This document shows positions 1 through 6,430 of a stretch of 12,831 nucleotides of DNA, piece after piece. Below the pieces are notes generated by a model that ran no database searches, was not told where the DNA came from, and worked only from the letters and a program-made list of their open reading frames with translations. A program made the position numbers and the translations under genes. How positions within the stretch are numbered: position 1 is the stretch's first letter; each line of letters begins with the position of its first letter. The stretch lies in contig JABJES010000228.1 of NCBI GenBank assembly GCA_018663165.1, positions 1-12,831 of the forward strand. Reading direction: 5' to 3'. Source of the stretch: Rhodospirillaceae bacterium. GTDB lineage: Bacteria > Pseudomonadota > Alphaproteobacteria > UBA11136.

Positions 1-458
1 CACTGGTCGAGGACGGCCGCCCGGTACTGGGCGTGATTTACGCCCCGGCCCTGAAACGAATATTCAACGGTGCCCTCGGCCAGGGTGCTTCCTGCCAGGA
101 GGGTGACGCACCCGCTCAGGCGATATCAACCAGGCCAGCGCCAGAAGATGGACTTTCGATCGTCGCCAGCCGCTCCCACGGCCAGGGCCCGGAAATGGAT
201 GCCTTTATCTCTGGGCTTAATATCCGGGAAGAAAAACCAGCCGGAAGCTCACTTAAATTCTGTCTTATCGCCGCTGGTGAGGCGGATGTTTATCCCCGCT
301 TCGGCCGCACCATGGAATGGGACACCGCCGCCGGGCATGCGGTTCTTCTGGCTGCTGGCGGAAGTGTGACGAAAGTGGACGGCACCCCCCTTCTCTATGG
401 CAAAAAAGGGCTCGATAACCCGCATTTCATCGCCTGGGGAAGTAAAGCCACAAATTAG
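1..458 (+). CDS. cysQ: 3'(2'),5'-bisphosphate nucleotidase CysQ, C-terminal part (5' end outside window)
   Basis: This is the C-terminal half (about 152 residues) of an inositol-monophosphatase-superfamily enzyme. The frame is open from base 3 (reading LVEDGRPVLGVIYAPA), so the gene starts before the window; the GTG at 33 is an internal valine, not a start. Visible family features are SSLKFCLIAAGEADVYPRFG followed by MEWDTAAGHAVLLAAGG, the second metal-binding signature (WD-x-AAG) of this superfamily, and an NPHFIAWG ending close to the C-terminus seen in CysQ proteins. CysQ enzymes remove the 3'-phosphate from PAP or PAPS left by sulfate assimilation and sulfotransfer, with Mg2+, in the cytoplasm or at the inner membrane. 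The KFC-x-IA-x-GEADVYPR segment favours CysQ over inositol monophosphatase proper. The stop is TAG at 456-458; no convincing terminator follows. Confidence 0.88.
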   Translation, partial: LVEDGRPVLGVIYAPALKRIFNGALGQGASCQEGDAPAQAISTRPAPEDGLSIVASRSHGQGPEMDAFISGLNIREEKPAGSSLKFCLIAAGEADVYPRFGRTMEWDTAAGHAVLLAAGGSVTKVDGTPLLYGKKGLDNPHFIAWGSKATN

Positions 459-501
459 CCCCGATTAAAGAGAGGTTGCGCCTTGCCGGGTGGGGCGACC
501 C

Positions 502-531
502 TTGTCATGATCATTCTCAATAATTTTCATT
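502..531 (+). promoter_or_regulatory. Putative sigma70-like promoter overlapped by a Fur-box-like sequence
   Basis: TTGTCA (502-507, 5/6 to the -35 consensus) lies 17 bp before TTTCAT (525-530, 4/6 to the -10 consensus), 35 bp upstream of the membrane protein start at 565. The AT-rich stretch ATTCTCAATAATTTTCATT (513-531) overlaps the -10 region. Its right half (ATTTTCATT) is one mismatch from the half-site ATTATCATT of the classic Fur consensus, while the left half matches only about 5 of 9. Iron control is an inference from this resemblance; a chance AT-rich match is quite possible. Confidence 0.3.
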
Positions 532-564
532 CAGTGACTTAGCCACAGGCCCGACCAACTGCCT

Positions 565-2211
565 ATGACCCGCTTTCCCCAAACCATAACGATTGGACCG
601 AGAACCGCATATCTGGCACTTGCCATTCTGCCCCTATGCCTACTTTTCTCAATTATCTTTTTCCGGATGCAGTCCGGCCCGTTCTGGCAGTGGCTCAACC
701 TCGACCCTAGCTATCCTTATCTTTTCGGTGCCCTGAGAATGGCCGATTTCAGCTTCGGAAAAATGATCGAGCATCCCGGCACACCGCTGCAAATGCTCGG
801 TGCCCTTCTCATCAAGGTCTCAAACCTGACGCTCCCCTCGGCGGATATGATCCGGGATGTTTTAAGCGACCCGGAAAAGTATCTTACCGGCATTTCCCAT
901 TTAACAGCCCTCCTTAACGCGCTGGCTCTCTTCGCTCTTGGTATCGTCGGTTACGGCGTCTCCCGCAGCATTCTGCCGGCTCTGCTTTTGCAGTCCGGAC
1001 CCTTTCTTTCAACGGTAACCATTCGCCATGCCGAAACGGTAGCGCCAGAATCTCTTCTCGTCTTTGCGACGCTGGTTCTTTGCTGTTTGATGGTAAGCGC
1101 CCTGCGCTCAGGCTCTCTGGATAATCACAGATTACTTTATGCTATTGGTTTTGGCCTGGTTGCCGCCTTCGGCACCGCAACAAAACTGACTTTTTTGCCG
1201 ATCACACTGGCCCCGATATTCCTTCTCTGGACGTGGCGCAGTCTTGGCATATATGCCGTCTCTTTCAGTCTCTTTTTCGCTCTCTTTCTGCTGCCGGTTC
1301 TGCCGGAATGGGGCGTCATGTTCGACTGGGTTTCCGGCTTGATTTTTTCCAGCGGCTTTCACGGCACCGGCGAAGCACAAACAATCGACCTCTCCAGCTA
1401 TCCCGGAAAAGTCTACAAACTGGCCAGCCGCCCCCTCTTCTTTCTTTCCATCCTGCTTTCCCTCTTTTTCCTCTTAAAGGCGTGGCAGGGAAAGAAACAG
1501 GGTCGCCCGGCGCCCAAACTGGAAATCCAGGCCTTGGCCGGAATCGTCACCGCCCAGATCGCCCAAATTCTGGTCATCGCCAAACACGCTACATCCTTCT
1601 ATATGATACCGGCATTTATTCTCATCGGATCTGGCTTCTTCCTTCTTTACCGACTTGCCGAGACGTTCTATTTCACAACACCGAAGAGCGCCCTTCGTTT
1701 TCGCAAAACTGTTACAGCTTTATTTGGAATTTTGGTCATTGCCCAAACCGTGGGCCTGTGGGAAATGACATCTAACCATCAGGCGATGGGCAAAAGAGCC
1801 CTTGCCCTCGACAATGCTCTTTTTTCAAATTGCCTTAAAATCCCCTTCACTTCCGCATCTGATCCCGACTATGCCCTGCATTTTGGAAGCTACTGGAACC
1901 ACTATTCTTATGCCGATCAGTTGGCCGAACTGAAAGGCCGTGAAAATTATTGGATGAATGTTTCCCTTGAACATTTCAACACAGCCGAAGACGGGCCTCG
2001 GGACTGGCATGGATTACGAAACTTGTCTGAGATTCTTGACGAGAACCACATGCCCTGCATTTTTATGCGAGGAGTGAACGGTGATATAATGCGAAAGAAG
2101 CTTGCCATCCTTCTGCCCGGTGAAAAATTCAACGAGGGATGTTCAACCCTGAATGAAACCGTGTTTACCCAAGGCGTCGACTGCCAGGGACAACTGACAA
2201 ACGAGAGGTAA
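565..2211 (+). CDS. Polytopic membrane protein, probable GT-C-type glycosyltransferase
   Basis: A 548-residue integral membrane protein. Hydrophobic segments are visible near residues 13-34, 112-132, 135-150, 162-180, 188-224, 227-246, 290-306, 321-340, 344-365 and 382-400. A soluble tail of roughly 150 residues follows. After the first membrane segment comes an acidic loop motif, NLDPSYPY (Asp47), then EHPGTPLQ (69-76). An Asp in the first periplasmic loop is typical of GT-C fold transferases (PMT/ArnT/GT39 type), which use polyprenyl-phosphate sugars. From this I infer a periplasmic sugar transferase; acceptor and donor are unknown. The ATG at 565 has only a weak upstream CAGG as ribosome site. 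The gene follows cysQ by 106 bp with its own possible promoter, and its stop is 2 nt from the stop of the convergent small gene at 2214. It could also be a polytopic protein of unknown function that shares only the GT-C topology. Confidence 0.65.
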   Translation: MTRFPQTITIGPRTAYLALAILPLCLLFSIIFFRMQSGPFWQWLNLDPSYPYLFGALRMADFSFGKMIEHPGTPLQMLGALLIKVSNLTLPSADMIRDVLSDPEKYLTGISHLTALLNALALFALGIVGYGVSRSILPALLLQSGPFLSTVTIRHAETVAPESLLVFATLVLCCLMVSALRSGSLDNHRLLYAIGFGLVAAFGTATKLTFLPITLAPIFLLWTWRSLGIYAVSFSLFFALFLLPVLPEWGVMFDWVSGLIFSSGFHGTGEAQTIDLSSYPGKVYKLASRPLFFLSILLSLFFLLKAWQGKKQGRPAPKLEIQALAGIVTAQIAQILVIAKHATSFYMIPAFILIGSGFFLLYRLAETFYFTTPKSALRFRKTVTALFGILVIAQTVGLWEMTSNHQAMGKRALALDNALFSNCLKIPFTSASDPDYALHFGSYWNHYSYADQLAELKGRENYWMNVSLEHFNTAEDGPRDWHGLRNLSEILDENHMPCIFMRGVNGDIMRKKLAILLPGEKFNEGCSTLNETVFTQGVDCQGQLTNER

Positions 2212-2213
2212 GC

Positions 2214-2363
2214 TTATTTTTCGCAGCGACAGTCATCAACGGTTGAAATGCACTTTTTCTCGCATTCGCAGGTGGCTGTGCCGTATAGGGCACTACAGGT
2301 AATCGCCACGGCGGGGCCAGCAAGGGCAATAAAGACGAGAGAAAACAAAATCAGGCGTGTCAT
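2214..2363 (-). CDS. Small secreted cysteine-rich peptide (49 residues, six cysteines)
   Basis: Read on the minus strand from ATG (2363-2361) to TAA (2216-2214). Residues 1-20, MTRLILFSLVFIALAGPAVA, form a textbook Sec signal peptide: one Arg, a hydrophobic core, and an AVA signal peptidase I site. The predicted mature part is only 29 residues, starting ITCSALYG, with cysteines at 23, 32, 34, 38, 45 and 47 (spacing C-x8-C-x-C-x3-C-x6-C-x-C). A TGAGGT ribosome site lies about 6 nt upstream of the ATG. The signal peptide, ribosome site and six cysteines together make chance unlikely, although the frame is short. The gene converges on the GT-C-like gene, with 2 nt between the stops. I do not recognise the family. 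A disulfide-rich periplasmic or secreted peptide, or a small metal-binding peptide, are both possible. Confidence 0.72.
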   Translation of the reverse strand: MTRLILFSLVFIALAGPAVAITCSALYGTATCECEKKCISTVDDCRCEK

Positions 2364-2407
2364 GATAACCTCATATAAACATTAAACAGACAGACCCTTC
2401 CATACAA

Positions 2408-2436
2408 TTGACATGCTACCCTTTGCTAAGTTTAAA
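2408..2436 (+). promoter_or_regulatory. Sigma70-type promoter for the tsaC operon
   Basis: A perfect -35 hexamer TTGACA (2408-2413) is followed after 17 bp by TTTAAA (2431-2436, 4/6 to TATAAT); TAAAAT two bases on (2433-2438) is an alternative -10. Transcription would start near 2443, about 40 nt before the GTG of tsaC. It lies in the 120-bp gap between the divergent Cys-rich peptide gene and tsaC. The rest of that gap shows nothing else I can support. Confidence 0.55.
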
Positions 2437-2483
2437 ATCTATTAATGTCCCCCCGACCGTCGAACAAGTAAGGCCAGTATCCC

Positions 2484-3506
2484 GTGTCCATCTCCAGCCG
2501 CAAAAGCACGGATAACCCCCGCCCGGTTATTCTTTCCACCTCGCCCGATAATATTGCTCAGGCGGCGGCACTGATCGATTCTGGAGAACTGGTGGCCTTT
2601 CCCACCGAGACTGTGTACGGACTGGGCGGCGATGCCACCAACGATACGGCCGTCGCCACTATTTTCGAAGCCAAGGGGCGGCCCCGCTTCAATCCTCTGA
2701 TCGTGCATTTTGCCGAAACCAAAGCGGCAACAAAAGAAGTGGACTTCAATTCACTCGCCACACAGCTTGCCGAGGCTTTCTGGCCTGGCGCCCTGACCTT
2801 GATTTTACCACGGGCTAAAAACTGCCGGATTTCTCTTCTCACCAGCGCTGGCCTCGACACCCTGGCTGTCCGGGTGCCCGGCCATAAAACCGCCCGCGCC
2901 TTTCTGAGCGCCTGCGCCAGCCCGGTTGCAGCCCCCAGCGCCAATAAATCCGGCGCCATCAGCCCCACCACAGCCGCCCATGTCGCCCAGTCTCTGGGCG
3001 GAAATGTAACGGCAATTATTGACGATGGCCCCTGCCGGATCGGCATTGAATCAACCGTCCTCGACCTGAGCGGCGAGGAGCCGGTGCTGTTGCGTCCCGG
3101 TGGTGTGACAGTTGAGGAAATCGAAACAATTATCGGCCACCCACTCCGCCTGTCCGCACCGACAGCCAAATCAGATGGGACAGAACCCCTTAAATCGCCT
3201 GGAACAATGGCCGCCCATTATGCCCCTGGCCTGCCCCTGCGCCTCAACATTAGTACTGTTGAAAAGGGCGAGGCCTTGCTGGCCTTCGGGCCCCATACCC
3301 TTTCCGGCTTTACGAGCCAACGAAACCTCAGCCCCTCGGGCGACCTGAAAGAAGCTGCTGCCAATTTTTTCGCCATGCTGCGGGATCTCGACAAGCCGGA
3401 ATTTGTAAGAATTGCCGTCATGACGATCCCCAATACAGGACTTGGACAGGCGATCAACGATCGGCTAGCCCGCGCCGCCTTTCGTGACCTTGAGGCAACC
3501 CAATGA
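2484..3506 (+). CDS. tsaC: L-threonylcarbamoyladenylate synthase, Sua5 type (YrdC domain plus C-terminal Sua5 domain)
   Basis: This 340-residue protein makes threonylcarbamoyl-AMP from threonine, bicarbonate and ATP, the first step of t6A modification at position 37 of ANN-decoding tRNAs. The YrdC domain occupies about residues 22-215: FPTETVYGLGGDA (39-51), the nucleotide-binding KGRPRFNPL (64-72), FWPGALTLIL, LAVRVP, APSANKSGAISPTTAAHV (150-167) and GIESTVLDL. The linker SPGTMAAHYAPG (238-249) and the following C-terminal domain mark the longer Sua5 form rather than the roughly 190-residue TsaC of E. coli. The GTG at 2484 is chosen because GTAAGG lies 10 nt upstream and an in-frame TAA (2469-2471) blocks longer starts. 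The stop overlaps the next ATG (ATGA), so the two genes are probably translationally coupled. Confidence 0.94.
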   Translation: MSISSRKSTDNPRPVILSTSPDNIAQAAALIDSGELVAFPTETVYGLGGDATNDTAVATIFEAKGRPRFNPLIVHFAETKAATKEVDFNSLATQLAEAFWPGALTLILPRAKNCRISLLTSAGLDTLAVRVPGHKTARAFLSACASPVAAPSANKSGAISPTTAAHVAQSLGGNVTAIIDDGPCRIGIESTVLDLSGEEPVLLRPGGVTVEEIETIIGHPLRLSAPTAKSDGTEPLKSPGTMAAHYAPGLPLRLNISTVEKGEALLAFGPHTLSGFTSQRNLSPSGDLKEAAANFFAMLRDLDKPEFVRIAVMTIPNTGLGQAINDRLARAAFRDLEATQ

Positions 3507-4942
3507 GTTCGGTTGCCCCCACGCACCTCTCCTGCGATGAGCTGGATCGCCTCAAGGCCATCGTCGGAGATAAAGGGTGGATCGAAGACCCAGACCTCCT
3601 TTCTCCCTATCTCGAAGAACAGCGGGGTCTTTGCCATGGCACAACGGCGATCATGCTGCGACCGGCGACGACGAAGGAAGTGTCGGATGTGGTTTCTCTT
3701 TGTGCCGAAAGCGCCATTGCCATTGTTCCCCAGGGCGGAAATACCGGCCTTGTTGGTGGCGCAGTGCCCCACAAGGAACATCGGGAAATCCTGCTTAATC
3801 TGTCACGGATGAACAAGATCAGCCATGTGGACAGCCGCAATGACACGATTACCGTCGAGGCCGGGTGCCTGCTTAAAACCGTTCAGGAAGCGGCTGAAAA
3901 CATGGGCCGTCTTTTCCCTCTCTCCATGGGGTCAGAGGGCAGTTGCGAGATCGGCGGCAATATCGCCACCAATGCCGGCGGCATATCGGTTCTGCGTTAC
4001 GGAATGATGCGCGATCTCGTCCTCGGGCTGGAAGTCGTTCTTGCAGACGGCCGTATCTTGAGCGAACTGAAAGGCCTGCGGAAAGACAATTCCGGCTATG
4101 ACCTACGCCAGATTTTTATCGGCTCTGAAGGCACCCTTGGGATCATCACGGCGGCGGTTCTGAAACTGTTTCCGCCACAAAACAACCGCATCACAGCCCT
4201 TCTCGGAATCGCCTCACCGCAAGCGGCCATCGCTCTTTTCGAGAAAAGCCGCGATGTTCTCGGCGACCCCATATCAGCTTTCGAATACATACCCCGGATC
4301 GCCCTCGACCTTGTGACAAAACATATTGCCGGAGCGCGAGATCCTTTCGAGACGCCCTATCCGGGCTATGTGCTGATGGAACTGGCGACGACCCTGCCCC
4401 TGCCCGGCCTCAAAGCCGATTTGGAATTGCATTTGAGCACTGCCATCGAAGAGGGGATGGCCGAAAACGCACTCATTGCCGAGAGCAATACTCAGGCTGA
4501 AGCTCTGTGGCAGCTCCGCGAGGCTATCCCCGAGGCACAGAAATGCGAGGGCGGCAGCATCAAACACGATATCTCGGTACCGGTATCGGCCTTGGCCCGT
4601 TTTATCGAACAGGCCAGTGCTATGGTGACAAAGGAAATACCCAATGTGCGGGTGGTCGCCTTCGGTCATTTCGGCGACGGCAATGTGCATTTCAATCTGA
4701 CCCAGCCCGAGGGGGCGGACAAAGCGGCCTTTCTCGCCCTTTGGCCGCGTATGAACAGCCTCGTTCACGATATAGCCTGCGCCGAGGGAGGGAGCATCAG
4801 CGCCGAACATGGGATCGGACGCCTGAAACGCGACGAGCTTGTCCGCTGTGCCGACCCACTTAAACTCGAACTGATAGGTCGGATCAAACGGGCGCTTGAC
4901 CCCCAGAACATCATGAATCCGGGGAAAATAATCGACATCTAG
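3503..4942 (+). CDS. FAD-linked oxidase, D-2-hydroxyglutarate / D-lactate dehydrogenase (GlcD) family
   Basis: A 479-residue flavoprotein of the VAO/PCMH family. The FAD-binding N-terminal domain shows PQGGNTGLVGGAVP (76-89), TVEAGCLL (117-124), PLSMGSEGSCEIGGNIATNA (139-158) and FIGSEGTLGIIT (205-216). The C-terminal substrate domain has Arg339 (QLRE), Lys354 (SIKHDISVP), the metal-site motif GHFGDGNVHFN (388-398) and AEHGIG (434-439), matching the layout of human and bacterial D-2-hydroxyglutarate dehydrogenase, with NPGKII at the C-terminus. It should oxidise a D-2-hydroxyacid and pass electrons to an electron-transfer flavoprotein or the quinone pool. D-2-hydroxyglutarate, D-lactate and glycolate cannot be told apart by reading. 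The start overlaps the tsaC stop by 4 nt (ATGA). All key residues appear present and the length is normal for the family. Confidence 0.9.
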   Translation: MSSVAPTHLSCDELDRLKAIVGDKGWIEDPDLLSPYLEEQRGLCHGTTAIMLRPATTKEVSDVVSLCAESAIAIVPQGGNTGLVGGAVPHKEHREILLNLSRMNKISHVDSRNDTITVEAGCLLKTVQEAAENMGRLFPLSMGSEGSCEIGGNIATNAGGISVLRYGMMRDLVLGLEVVLADGRILSELKGLRKDNSGYDLRQIFIGSEGTLGIITAAVLKLFPPQNNRITALLGIASPQAAIALFEKSRDVLGDPISAFEYIPRIALDLVTKHIAGARDPFETPYPGYVLMELATTLPLPGLKADLELHLSTAIEEGMAENALIAESNTQAEALWQLREAIPEAQKCEGGSIKHDISVPVSALARFIEQASAMVTKEIPNVRVVAFGHFGDGNVHFNLTQPEGADKAAFLALWPRMNSLVHDIACAEGGSISAEHGIGRLKRDELVRCADPLKLELIGRIKRALDPQNIMNPGKIIDI

Positions 4943-4990
4943 CACGCCTTTACTTATCTTGCGGCACGACCCCTTCCGGGCAACCTCAGG

Positions 4991-6016
4991 ATGGGCAATC
5001 CCTTCACCTCTATCTGGGAAAAAGCAGGAATGAGCGACCCACACCCCTTTTCAGAGTTTATCCGCGCCCTTGGCCGGGGGCCGACGCTTTCGCGCTCCCT
5101 GACCCGTGAAGAAGCCAAATCGGCCATGGCCATGATCCTGGCTGGTGATGTCGAGCCGGAACAGCTCGGCGCCTTTCTCATGCTCTTGCGCTATCGCACT
5201 GAAACTGCAGAAGAACTGGCCGGTTTCATCGAAGCCGTGCGGGAAACCATCGACCTTCCTTTGGGCGCAAGCCTCCCCGATCTCGACTGGCCGTCCTATG
5301 CCGACCGCCACAAACAATTGCCCTGGTTCGTGCTCGCCGCCCTGACATTGGCGCAGAACGGCGTGCGTGTTCTGATGCACGGCATCCCCGGCGATAGCGA
5401 AGGCTTTGTGCCGACAAGAAGCGCCCTTGCGGCGATGAACATCAAACCTTGCGACTCCATCGATCAAGCCTTTGAACATTTGGACAAATCCGGTTTTGCC
5501 TATCTGCCAATCGAGGCTTTTGCCCCGGAACTTTACACCCTGTTTGGGCTGCGTCCGCTTTTCGGCCTGCGCTCGATGGTCAACAGCCTCTCACGCGCCC
5601 TCAACCCGCTTGGTGCGCCAGCCCAGATACAAGGCGTCTTCCATCCCAATTACAGGAATTTACATCTAGAGGCCGGGCAGATTCTGGGGCAACCCCAGGC
5701 CATCGTTTTTAAAGGCGGCGGCGGCGAGGGTCAGCGCAATCCCGACAAGACCTGCCAATGCCTTTGCCTGGAGGGAGGGGAGATAATTGAAGAGGACTGG
5801 CCCGCCCTTATCGAAGGACCGGCGACACCCTGGCGGGATGAAGAACGAAATACCGACCGCATCGCGGCCCTGTGGCGGGGAGACCTCGATTATCCACCGG
5901 CTGCCGCCGCTATCATCGGGACACTCGCCATGGCTCTGAAACTACTGGGGCGGGCGACGACCCAAGAGGAAGCCGATAAAGCCGCCCGCGAGATGTGGAA
6001 AAACCGCCGCTCCTAG
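4991..6016 (+). CDS. YbiB-family TrpD2 protein (anthranilate phosphoribosyltransferase fold, probably nucleic-acid binding)
   Basis: A 341-residue protein with the glycosyltransferase family 3 (TrpD) architecture: an N-terminal helical domain (SLTREEAKSAMAMILAGDVE, 36-55, then QLGAFLMLLRYR) and an alpha/beta domain. The catalytic TrpD signature GTGGD is replaced by MHGIPGDSEG (129-138). It carries VFKGGGGEGQRNP (239-251), the YbiB-type variant of the TrpD end motif. E. coli YbiB has this fold and is reported to bind nucleic acids rather than make phosphoribosyl anthranilate; the same role here is an inference. No trpC or other tryptophan gene is nearby. The longest frame begins at 4991, but neither candidate ATG has a good ribosome site. 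The ATG at 5030 (MSDPHPFSEF, residue 14) is where family similarity appears to begin and may be the true start. It follows the oxidase by 48 bp and is probably in the same operon. Confidence 0.82.
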   Translation: MGNPFTSIWEKAGMSDPHPFSEFIRALGRGPTLSRSLTREEAKSAMAMILAGDVEPEQLGAFLMLLRYRTETAEELAGFIEAVRETIDLPLGASLPDLDWPSYADRHKQLPWFVLAALTLAQNGVRVLMHGIPGDSEGFVPTRSALAAMNIKPCDSIDQAFEHLDKSGFAYLPIEAFAPELYTLFGLRPLFGLRSMVNSLSRALNPLGAPAQIQGVFHPNYRNLHLEAGQILGQPQAIVFKGGGGEGQRNPDKTCQCLCLEGGEIIEEDWPALIEGPATPWRDEERNTDRIAALWRGDLDYPPAAAAIIGTLAMALKLLGRATTQEEADKAAREMWKNRRS

Positions 6017-6045
6017 ATTAGAGAGCCCGCCGCTTCATCACGCCT

Positions 6046-6351
6046 TTAGGGCTTGGACGGTTTCGACGGTTTGGACGGCTTGGACGGTTTCGATTTCTTA
6101 GAGGGCTTCGACTCCTTGGAAGGTTTCGACTCCTTAGATGGCTTCGATTCCTTAGACGGCTTCGATTCCTTGGAAGGTTTCGACTCCTTGGAGGATTTCG
6201 ATTTCTTGGACTTCTTGTCCTTGCTGCCAGCGCCAGCCCCTGTAAGTCCCATCAGAACCGGGGCGGCATAAACGATTGAGGCCCCAAGACCCAGTTTAGC
6301 CAAGGCTTTGCGCCGGGAAATGTCGCCTTTAGTTAATATCTTTTTGTTCAT
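6046..6351 (-). CDS. Small exported protein with Tat-like signal and Ser-Lys-Pro repeat tail
   Basis: A 101-residue protein. The N-terminus holds a twin-arginine-like segment, SRRKALAKLG (12-21), followed by a hydrophobic stretch (GASIVYAAPVLMGLTGAGAG, 23-42). From residue 43 to the end it is only Ser, Lys, Pro, Glu and Asp: six hexapeptides SKESKP (the last SKKSKP), then four SKP units, ending with the protein. The mature part is therefore very basic and presumably disordered. The consensus Phe and Leu after the Arg pair are replaced by Ala and Leu, so Tat export is likely but not certain. AAGG and AAGAGG lie a few nt before the ATG. I know of alphaproteobacterial proteins with very similar SRRKALAKLG signals and variable low-complexity tails, but no function. 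A cell-surface, DNA-binding or anionic-polymer-binding role is speculation. It lies 79 bp downstream of the HD-GYP gene on the same strand and convergent to the YbiB gene. Confidence 0.72.
   Translation of the reverse strand: MNKKILTKGDISRRKALAKLGLGASIVYAAPVLMGLTGAGAGSKDKKSKKSKSSKESKPSKESKPSKESKPSKESKPSKESKPSKKSKPSKPSKPSKPSKP
6049..6192 (-). repeat. In-frame tandem repeat: six 18-bp units plus four 9-bp units (SKESKP/SKP)
   Basis: The minus strand encodes SKESKP five times (6175-6192, 6157-6174, 6139-6156, 6121-6138, 6103-6120), SKKSKP once (6085-6102), and SKP four times (6049-6084). Units differ mostly at third codon positions (CCT/CCG/CCA/CCC, AAG/AAA, TCC/TCT/TCG), so the peptide pattern is kept while the DNA has drifted. 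That suggests selection on the protein and an array that is not newly expanded. Confidence 0.9.
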
Positions 6352-6430
6352 TTACCTTGCCTCTTCAGAAGGGAGTGGAGCTCTTAGGACTTTATCCAGA
6401 AAATCCATAGCAAAAGGTTAAAGATAGAAT

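Noticed and set aside
474..500. Imperfect hairpin after cysQ (GGTTGCGCC with GGGGCGACC)
   Set aside because: The 9-bp stem has a G-G mismatch and a G-U pair and is not followed by a T run, so it does not qualify as an intrinsic terminator.
462..529. Minus-strand 21-codon frame (MKIIENDHDK...) in the gap before the GT-C-like gene
   Set aside because: No ribosome site, no signal peptide and no motif; it overlaps the putative promoter and Fur-like site.
2445..2471. Eight-codon ORF (MSPRPSNK) upstream of and in frame with tsaC, its stop overlapping the tsaC ribosome site
   Set aside because: Too short to support as a leader peptide, has no ribosome site of its own, and starts within a few bases of the predicted transcription start.
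2558..3169. 203-codon minus-strand open frame across tsaC
   Set aside because: Shadow of the strongly supported tsaC coding frame; no recognisable domain, signal or ribosome site.
4274..5044. 256-codon minus-strand open frame opposite the FAD oxidase
   Set aside because: Antisense shadow of a GC-rich conserved gene; its sequence shows no family motif.
6024..6053. AGCCC/GGGCT inverted repeat between the convergent YbiB and repeat-protein genes
   Set aside because: Only 5-6 bp of stem with a 20-nt loop and no T tract on either strand; not a credible bidirectional terminator.
6053..6271. Plus-strand open frame rich in GFDSLDGFDSLEG repeats
   Set aside because: It is the exact antisense of the Ser-Lys-Pro repeat gene; the repeat keeps the opposite strand open. 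The minus frame has the ribosome site and export signal, this one has neither.
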